Assembly: GCA_003577305.1 (NCBI GenBank)
Contig: QEVL01000003.1
Coordinates: 1 to 64,000 of the forward strand
Length of the DNA: 64,000 nucleotides
DNA from: Burkholderiales bacterium
GTDB taxonomy: Bacteria > Pseudomonadota > Gammaproteobacteria > Burkholderiales > Burkholderiaceae_E
Reading direction: 5' to 3'
Shown: piece by piece, positions 59,332 to 64,000 of the stretch
Numbering within the stretch: position 1 is the stretch's first letter
How the letters are laid out: every line of letters begins with the position of its first letter
Notes under the pieces: generated by a model
Told to the model about the DNA's origin: nothing
Seen by the model: only the letters and a program-made list of their open reading frames with translations
The model's database searches: none
Position numbers and translations under genes: made by a program

Positions 59332-61701
59332 ATGATCGGCCCGGACACCTACCTGCGCAGCCCGAGCGCGCGCCGCACGCCGGCGGGTTGGCTCGCACTG
59401 TGCCTGCTCGCGCTGCTTGCCTGGACGGCGGGCACGCAGGCGGCCATGGCGGCCGACGGCCGCGCGCTCGTCGCATCGGGCAGCGTCACCGTGCAGCGTG
59501 GCGCGGCAGCGCCTGCAGCGGTTGCGGCCGGCACTGAATTCGATAGCGGCGACGTGATCCGCACCGGCCAGGACGGCCGCGTGCAGATCCGCTTCACCGA
59601 TGGCGCCATCTTCTCCCTGCAGCCAGGCACGACGTTCCGCATCGACGACTATCGCTTCGACGCCTCCGGCCAGCGCAGCTTCTTCTTCCTGGTGCGCGGC
59701 GCCCTGCGCACGATCACCGGGGCGATCGGCAAGCGCAACCACGACGATTACCGGATGCAGACGCCGACCGCCACAGTCGGCGTGCGCGGCACCGAGTACG
59801 TTGCCGAGCAGACCGCCTGCGATCCGCTGTGTTCGCCAGGTCCGCGCGAAGGCCTGCGCGTGTCGGTCACGCGAGGCCGCATCGTGGTCGCTACCCGCGG
59901 TGGTGCGATCGAGGTCGGCGAAGGCGAATCCGCGGCGGCCGACGATCCGGATGCAGCGCCGCGAATGACCAACGACGGGCCGGTGCTCGCCCCGATCAGT
60001 TACGACCGCCTGCCCGAGAGCGGGGATCGGGCGACCCGGGCCGCTGCCGCTGGCGACGGGCAGGCCGACGGCAGCGCCGTGGCAACCACGAAAGCGATCC
60101 CTTCGGACGGCCGATCGTCGGCGCTGCCGGCGATTGTCGCCGGCGTGGTGCTGACGGCACCGACGACTTCCGGGGTTGCCACGACTTCGAGCACCACCCC
60201 TGACCAGATCGCGCTCGGTCCGGGTGCTGCGACGGACTCCCGCGCAGTGGGCAACGGCGGGCCTGCCGACGGGACCGGCCAATCGGTTGCGCCCGGTGGC
60301 GGTGCCGGCGCGAACCCCGGGACCGCCTCGGGCACGGTCGCTGGCCTGCCGTCGATCCTGATCGATCGATCCGTCCGGCCAGGCAGCAGCTCCTCCGCCC
60401 CCGCGCTGACCGATTCGGGCACGCCGGGGTCAGCCTGGCTCCCGGGGTCGGGCGGCGTGATTTCCCCGAACGAACAGCGCACCCCTGACGGCTCGCTCCT
60501 TGCAGTCGCCGACCTCGCACCCGCGACATCGCCAGGTTCGTCCGCCGCGGGCGGCGGCACGGGTGGCACGGGTGGCACGGGTGGTACCGGTGGCTCCGGC
60601 GACACCGGCAACACCGGTGGAACGGGCGGCACCGGTGGCTCCGGGGACACGGGTGGCACGGGTGGCACCGGTGGCTCCGGTGGCACCGGTGGCACCGGTG
60701 GTACCGGTGGCTCCGGCGACACCGGCAACACCGGTGGAACGGGCGGCACCGGTGGCTCCGGGGACACGGGTGGCACGGGTGGAACCGGCGGCACGGGTGG
60801 AACGGGCGGCACGGGCGGCACGGGTGGCACCGGTGGCTCCGGCGACAGCGGCAGCGCCGGAGGTACGGGCGGTTCAGGCAGCGCGGACGATCCGCCGCCT
60901 TTGTCAGGTGTCGGAACGATCGGCGACCAGCGCACGCTGCTGATTCGCGGCCTGCCGCGCGTATTGGGCTTCCTGGACTGGTCCCTGTTCGCTTCCGCAG
61001 GGAAATCGTTCAAGCTCGATGAGTCGGGCCGACTCGAAGCGGTCGGCGTCAATGCCAACGGGAGCTGCGAACTCTGGTCGTATTGCCTGTCGCTCGGCAC
61101 GGCTCGGGTCGCCGAAGCCGGCGCAGACCCGTTCGTCAGCTGGGGCCGTTGGACCGACGGCACGCTCCAGCCACAAGGGATATGGGCCAACCTGGCCGAT
61201 CGGACGCTGTCGCCCAACGACGGTGTCCACTATCTCGCCGGAGTGCCCTCGACGACGGTTCCCACGCAGGGCGTGTTCACGTACCAATTGATCGGAGCCA
61301 CCGCGCCGACGCTGAGCACCGGAGCCGTGTCCCCGGGCGTGTTCAGCGGCACGGCCGGCGTCGCCTTCGGCCCGGGCCGACCTGCCCGCATCGGGCTCGA
61401 CGGAAGTGTCGCGATCGGAGGAGCCTCATACGGTTTCACGACGCCCGGTGGCGCATCGGATCCGGCGCGCAGCACGCTCTCCACGACCGCTGGCTACGCA
61501 TTCAGCGGCAGCCTGCCGGCATCACACTCCGGCAACGGACTGCTGAGCTGCGGCAGCGCCGGCTGCACGGTCGGGGTCCAGGGGGGCCTCTTCGGCCCGA
61601 ATGCGGCGCGTCTCGGTCTCAGTTACCAGGTCCAGGGACCTGCCGGCGGCTCTACAATCTCGGGCGTAAGCGTGTTTGCGCAGCAGCCGGCGCAACCTTG
61701 A
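59332..61701 (+). CDS. FecR-domain secreted protein with Gly-Thr repeats and TbpB-like C-terminal domain
   Basis: The 789-residue protein has a signal peptide (hydrophobic [20 protein letters not shown], cleavage near AMA-AD at 41, no lipobox Cys). A FecR domain at about 50-165 follows ([50 protein letters not shown]), then a long Ser/Ala/Pro-rich linker. A Gly-Gly-Thr/Ser repeat tract spans about 406-519. The C-terminal region from about 640 has TbpB-like barrel features: [13 protein letters not shown], strand repeats and [16 protein letters not shown] near the end. It starts two bases after the Slam-like gene, suggesting a Slam-exported surface or soluble protein. The ligand is unknown. Confidence 0.75.
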   Translation: MIGPDTYLRSPSARRTPAGWLALCLLALLAWTAGTQAAMAADGRALVASGSVTVQRGAAAPAAVAAGTEFDSGDVIRTGQDGRVQIRFTDGAIFSLQPGTTFRIDDYRFDASGQRSFFFLVRGALRTITGAIGKRNHDDYRMQTPTATVGVRGTEYVAEQTACDPLCSPGPREGLRVSVTRGRIVVATRGGAIEVGEGESAAADDPDAAPRMTNDGPVLAPISYDRLPESGDRATRAAAAGDGQADGSAVATTKAIPSDGRSSALPAIVAGVVLTAPTTSGVATTSSTTPDQIALGPGAATDSRAVGNGGPADGTGQSVAPGGGAGANPGTASGTVAGLPSILIDRSVRPGSSSSAPALTDSGTPGSAWLPGSGGVISPNEQRTPDGSLLAVADLAPATSPGSSAAGGGTGGTGGTGGTGGSGDTGNTGGTGGTGGSGDTGGTGGTGGSGGTGGTGGTGGSGDTGNTGGTGGTGGSGDTGGTGGTGGTGGTGGTGGTGGTGGSGDSGSAGGTGGSGSADDPPPLSGVGTIGDQRTLLIRGLPRVLGFLDWSLFASAGKSFKLDESGRLEAVGVNANGSCELWSYCLSLGTARVAEAGADPFVSWGRWTDGTLQPQGIWANLADRTLSPNDGVHYLAGVPSTTVPTQGVFTYQLIGATAPTLSTGAVSPGVFSGTAGVAFGPGRPARIGLDGSVAIGGASYGFTTPGGASDPARSTLSTTAGYAFSGSLPASHSGNGLLSCGSAGCTVGVQGGLFGPNAARLGLSYQVQGPAGGSTISGVSVFAQQPAQP
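60550..60890 (+). repeat. In-frame Gly-Gly-Thr/Ser repeat tract with 117-bp higher-order unit
   Basis: The tract is built of 9-bp units reading Gly-Thr-Gly or Gly-Ser-Gly. On top of this, the block starting at 60581 is copied at 60698 (offset 117 bp, 39 codons), with at least 80 bases identical including synonymous codon choices. That indicates a recent duplication. It keeps the reading frame of the FecR-domain gene. Confidence 0.85.
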
Positions 61702-61720
61702 CGCATCCGAGACCGCCGAG

Positions 61721-62686
61721 TTGAGATCCCGCCCGACCGAGTACACGCCCGAAGCCGTCGACAACCGCCGCCTCGCCAATCTGTGCGGGGCGCTCGACCA
61801 GAACCTGCGGCAGATCGAGGAAGCCTTCGACGTGCGCATCGCGCGGCGAGGCGCCAGCTTCAGCATCGAGGGCACGTCGGCTGCATCGCGCCGCGCGGTC
61901 GCAGCACTGAAGCATTTCTACGCGCGCACCGAGCACCCCTTGTCGCTCGATGACGTCCAGCTCGGCCTGGTCGAACTGAAGGCGCCTGCGCGCGCCGCGC
62001 CCGAGACGTCCTCCGAAGAAGCGCCGGTGCTGCACACCCGTCGCGCCGACCTGCAGGGGCGCACGCCACACCAGCGCGAATACCTGCGCAACATCCTGTC
62101 GCACGACATCACTTTCGGCATCGGGCCGGCCGGCACCGGCAAGACCTATCTCGCGGTCGCCTGCGCAGTCGACGCACTCGAGCGCGACGTCATCCAGCGC
62201 ATCGTGCTCACGCGCCCGGCCGTCGAAGCCGGGGAGCGGCTGGGCTTCCTGCCCGGCGACCTGGCGCAGAAGGTGGACCCGTACCTGCGGCCGCTCTACG
62301 ACGCGCTGTACGACCTGCTCGGCTTCGATCGCACCGCGCGGATGTTCGAGAAGCAGGCGATCGAAATCGCGCCGCTCGCCTACATGCGCGGGCGCACGCT
62401 GAACAACTCGTTCATCATCCTCGACGAGGCGCAGAACACCACGCCCGAGCAGATGAAGATGTTCCTCACGCGCATCGGCTTCGGCTCGCGCGCCGTCGTC
62501 ACCGGCGACACGACGCAGATCGACCTGCCCAAGGGGCAGGCCTCCGGACTGATCGAGTCGCGGCGGCTGCTGCGCAAGGTGCGCGGGCTCGCGTTCACCG
62601 AGTTCGACAGCTCCGACGTCGTGCGCCATCCGCTGGTGGCACGCATCGTCGACGCCTATGAACGGGCGCGCCCGGACCAGACCTGA
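61721..62686 (+). CDS. phoH: PhoH family ATPase
   Basis: The 321-residue P-loop protein has an N-terminal KH-like region (about 10-95) and an RNA-helicase-like ATPase core: Walker A GPAGTGKTYLAVACAV near 134-149, LTRPAVEAGERLGFLPGDL near 163-181, Walker B SFIILDEAQNTTPEQMKMFL near 228-247 and TGDTTQIDLP near 261. There is no ATG or GTG near the conserved N-terminus. TTG 61721 is proposed, with TTG 61676 (overlapping the preceding gene) as alternative, so the start is uncertain. It is followed by ybeY and corC, a conserved order linked to ribosome and RNA maturation. Confidence 0.9.
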   Translation: MRSRPTEYTPEAVDNRRLANLCGALDQNLRQIEEAFDVRIARRGASFSIEGTSAASRRAVAALKHFYARTEHPLSLDDVQLGLVELKAPARAAPETSSEEAPVLHTRRADLQGRTPHQREYLRNILSHDITFGIGPAGTGKTYLAVACAVDALERDVIQRIVLTRPAVEAGERLGFLPGDLAQKVDPYLRPLYDALYDLLGFDRTARMFEKQAIEIAPLAYMRGRTLNNSFIILDEAQNTTPEQMKMFLTRIGFGSRAVVTGDTTQIDLPKGQASGLIESRRLLRKVRGLAFTEFDSSDVVRHPLVARIVDAYERARPDQT

Positions 62687-63179
62687 GCGCGGCGCGGCAG
62701 CGCGCCGCGGACATGCCGCGCCGGACTCGGCGAAACCGTCGCTGTCGCTGTCGATCCAGCTCGGCGACGGCGTGCGCACGCTGCCTGCTTCGCGCGCACA
62801 ACTGCGGCGCTGGGTCGCGGCGGCGATCGACGTCGATGCCACGCTCACGCTGAGGTTCGTCGGCGAGCGCGAAGCGCGCTCGCTCAACGCACGGTACCGG
62901 CAGCGCGACTACGCGACCAACGTGCTCACCTTCGCCTATCCGGACGATGACGGACGGGTGAACGCCGACATCGTGATCTGCGTGCCGGTGGCGCGACGCG
63001 AAGCGCGCGCCCGGCGCAAGACGCTCGCCGCGCACCTCGCACACCTGGTCATCCACGGCGTGCTGCACGCCTGCGGTCACGATCACGAGTTGCCTGCGCA
63101 GGCCGAGCGCATGGAGGCTGCCGAAATCGCGCTGCTGGCGCGCTTTCGCATCGCGGATCCCTTTCGTCCACGGGGCTGA
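62658..63179 (+). CDS. ybeY: Endoribonuclease YbeY (rRNA maturation factor)
   Basis: This 173-residue metal-dependent RNase processes 16S rRNA 3' ends and takes part in ribosome quality control. The zinc motif HGVLHACGHDHE is near 133-144, and NVLTFAYPDDDG, near 94, is conserved. The N-terminal 28 residues are Arg/Ala-rich and beyond the family core. ATG 62658 overlaps phoH by 29 bases; a later start is possible but there is no other good ATG before the domain. Confidence 0.92.
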   Translation: MNGRARTRPERGAAARRGHAAPDSAKPSLSLSIQLGDGVRTLPASRAQLRRWVAAAIDVDATLTLRFVGEREARSLNARYRQRDYATNVLTFAYPDDDGRVNADIVICVPVARREARARRKTLAAHLAHLVIHGVLHACGHDHELPAQAERMEAAEIALLARFRIADPFRPRG

Positions 63180-63241
63180 GCGCTTGGCATCGCGCCGGGC
63201 GTTCGGGTATGCTCGGCCGCACGCCAACCACCCCCCATCCC

Positions 63242-64000
63242 ATGTCCGGCCCCCATTCGGGCAGCGAACATCGACGACCGATGCTCGAACGCCTGGCAGC
63301 GCTGCTGCTGCGCGTTCCCGAAGACCGTGAACAGTTGCTCGCCGTGCTGCGGCAGGCGCACGAGCGCGCGCTGCTCGATGCCGAAGCGCTGTCGATGATC
63401 GAAGGCGTGCTTCAGGTTTCCGAGCTCGCCGCACGCGACATCATGGTGCCGCGCGCGCAGATGGACGTGATCGACATCGGCCAGCCGCCCGAAGTGTTCC
63501 TGCCGCGCGTGATCGAGACCGCCCACTCGCGCTTCCCGGTCGTCGAGGGCGATCGCGACAACGTGCTCGGCATCCTGCACGCGAAGGAGTTGCTGCGGCT
63601 GTACACCGACGAGCGCGTCGATGTTCGCGACCTGCTCCGGCCCGCGGTGTTCATTCCCGAGTCGAAGCGGCTCAACGTGCTGCTGCGCGACTTCCGCGGC
63701 AATCGCGTCCATCTTGCTATCGTGGTCGACGAATACGGCGGAACAGCCGGCCTGATCACGATCGAGGACGTGCTCGAGCAGATCGTCGGCGACATCGAGG
63801 ACGAATTCGACTTCGACGAGGAGAGCGACCACATCGTGCCGCTCGAACCGGGAGAGCACGGTGCGCGCTTTCGCGTGCGCGCGATCGCGGGCATCCGCCA
63901 GTTCAACGAGGCCGTGGGGACGCACTTCTCCGACGAGGAGTTCGACACCGTCGGCGGGCTCGTCACCGAGCAGTTCGGGCGCGTGCCGCGGCGCGGCGAG
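63242..64000 (+). CDS. corC: CorC/YbeX-type CBS-domain protein (partial, runs off the window)
   Basis: The 253 codons visible from ATG 63242 encode a hemolysin-C/CorC family protein. An N-terminal helical part (about 12-60) is followed by two CBS domains (VSELAARDIMVPRAQMDVID near 60-79, RLNVLLRDFRGNRVHLAIVVDEYGGTAGLITIEDVLEQIVGDI near 143-186). The start of the transporter-associated CorC_HlyC domain (FRVRAIAGIRQFNEAVG) comes next; the 3' end lies beyond 64000. It follows ybeY by 62 bp, and in relatives an apolipoprotein N-acyltransferase gene comes next. Its role is linked to Mg/Co homeostasis or ribosome function. Confidence 0.9.
   Translation, partial: MSGPHSGSEHRRPMLERLAALLLRVPEDREQLLAVLRQAHERALLDAEALSMIEGVLQVSELAARDIMVPRAQMDVIDIGQPPEVFLPRVIETAHSRFPVVEGDRDNVLGILHAKELLRLYTDERVDVRDLLRPAVFIPESKRLNVLLRDFRGNRVHLAIVVDEYGGTAGLITIEDVLEQIVGDIEDEFDFDEESDHIVPLEPGEHGARFRVRAIAGIRQFNEAVGTHFSDEEFDTVGGLVTEQFGRVPRRGE

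Noticed and set aside
60550..60890. CRISPR-like or satellite array
   Set aside because: Repeats are 9-bp multiples in frame with a Gly-Thr/Ser-rich protein, with no spacers or cas genes.

Overview
The window is high-GC (about two thirds G+C) bacterial chromosome. It is densely packed with short intergenic gaps and many ATGA or TGATG start/stop overlaps. Gene content and order point to a betaproteobacterium of the Burkholderiales type: tkt-gap-pgk, pyk-fba, purC-purE-purK-tsaC/sua5, groES-groEL under a CIRCE element, tRNA-Met next to miaB, phoH-ybeY-corC, a DUF1631 protein and a MaeB-type malic enzyme. This placement is an inference from gene families; no rRNA gene is present to confirm it.

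Region by region. (1) 204-4824 looks like the edge of an aerobic benzoyl-CoA ('box') gene cluster: a MaoC-type hydratase, a benzoate-CoA ligase family enzyme, a flavodoxin, a BzdR/BoxR-type regulator (HTH fused to a shikimate-kinase-like sensor domain) and an alpha/beta hydrolase. Two divergent promoter regions share a near-identical 15-bp motif that is a candidate operator. (2) 4895-6232 encodes a protein with three universal-stress-protein domains. (3) 6262-13563 and 20372-24833 hold a leftward housekeeping block (tkt-gap-pgk ... pyk-fba-hyi-purC-purE-purK-sua5). It is split by an accessory module (13685-20336) with a NarL-type two-component system, an AhpD-like protein and a complete Tat-exported sugar-type ABC importer. 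(4) 24971-27307 has a TATAAT promoter, a highly structured leader of about 250 nt, a fused SpeD-SpeE polyamine enzyme and rsmE. (5) 27336-35840 encodes a barstar-like protein, a DUF1631 protein, malic enzyme and a large FAD/Fe-S dehydrogenase. (6) 35868-42257 has a GntR/FCD regulator with two identical operator-like sites, a serine-glyoxylate-type aminotransferase, a TRAP transporter, a 170-bp palindromic MITE-like element and a second aminotransferase. (7) 42316-47871 has a REP-like hairpin, a lytic transglycosylase, ubiD, hemN, a CMD-family protein and a cold-shock protein. (8) 47927-50216 is groESL with its sigma-32/sigma-70 promoter, CIRCE operator and terminator. (9) 50264-55925 holds an OmpA-like lipoprotein, a transglutaminase-like protein, an EamA permease, pyrF and an OmpR/TctE-type two-component pair. 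(10) 55971-64000 holds tRNA-Met, miaB, a Slam-type outer-membrane protein followed by a FecR-domain protein with a Gly-Thr repeat tract and a TbpB-like C-terminus, then phoH-ybeY-corC running off the window.

The parts most worth a second look are: the palindromic MITE-like element at the aminotransferase start; the structured leader in front of the SpeD-SpeE fusion; the Slam/FecR/TbpB-like gene pair with its 117-bp-period repeat; the candidate BoxR operators; and the GntR operators, one of which contains the regulator's own start codon. I recognised no CRISPR array, transposase gene or prophage.
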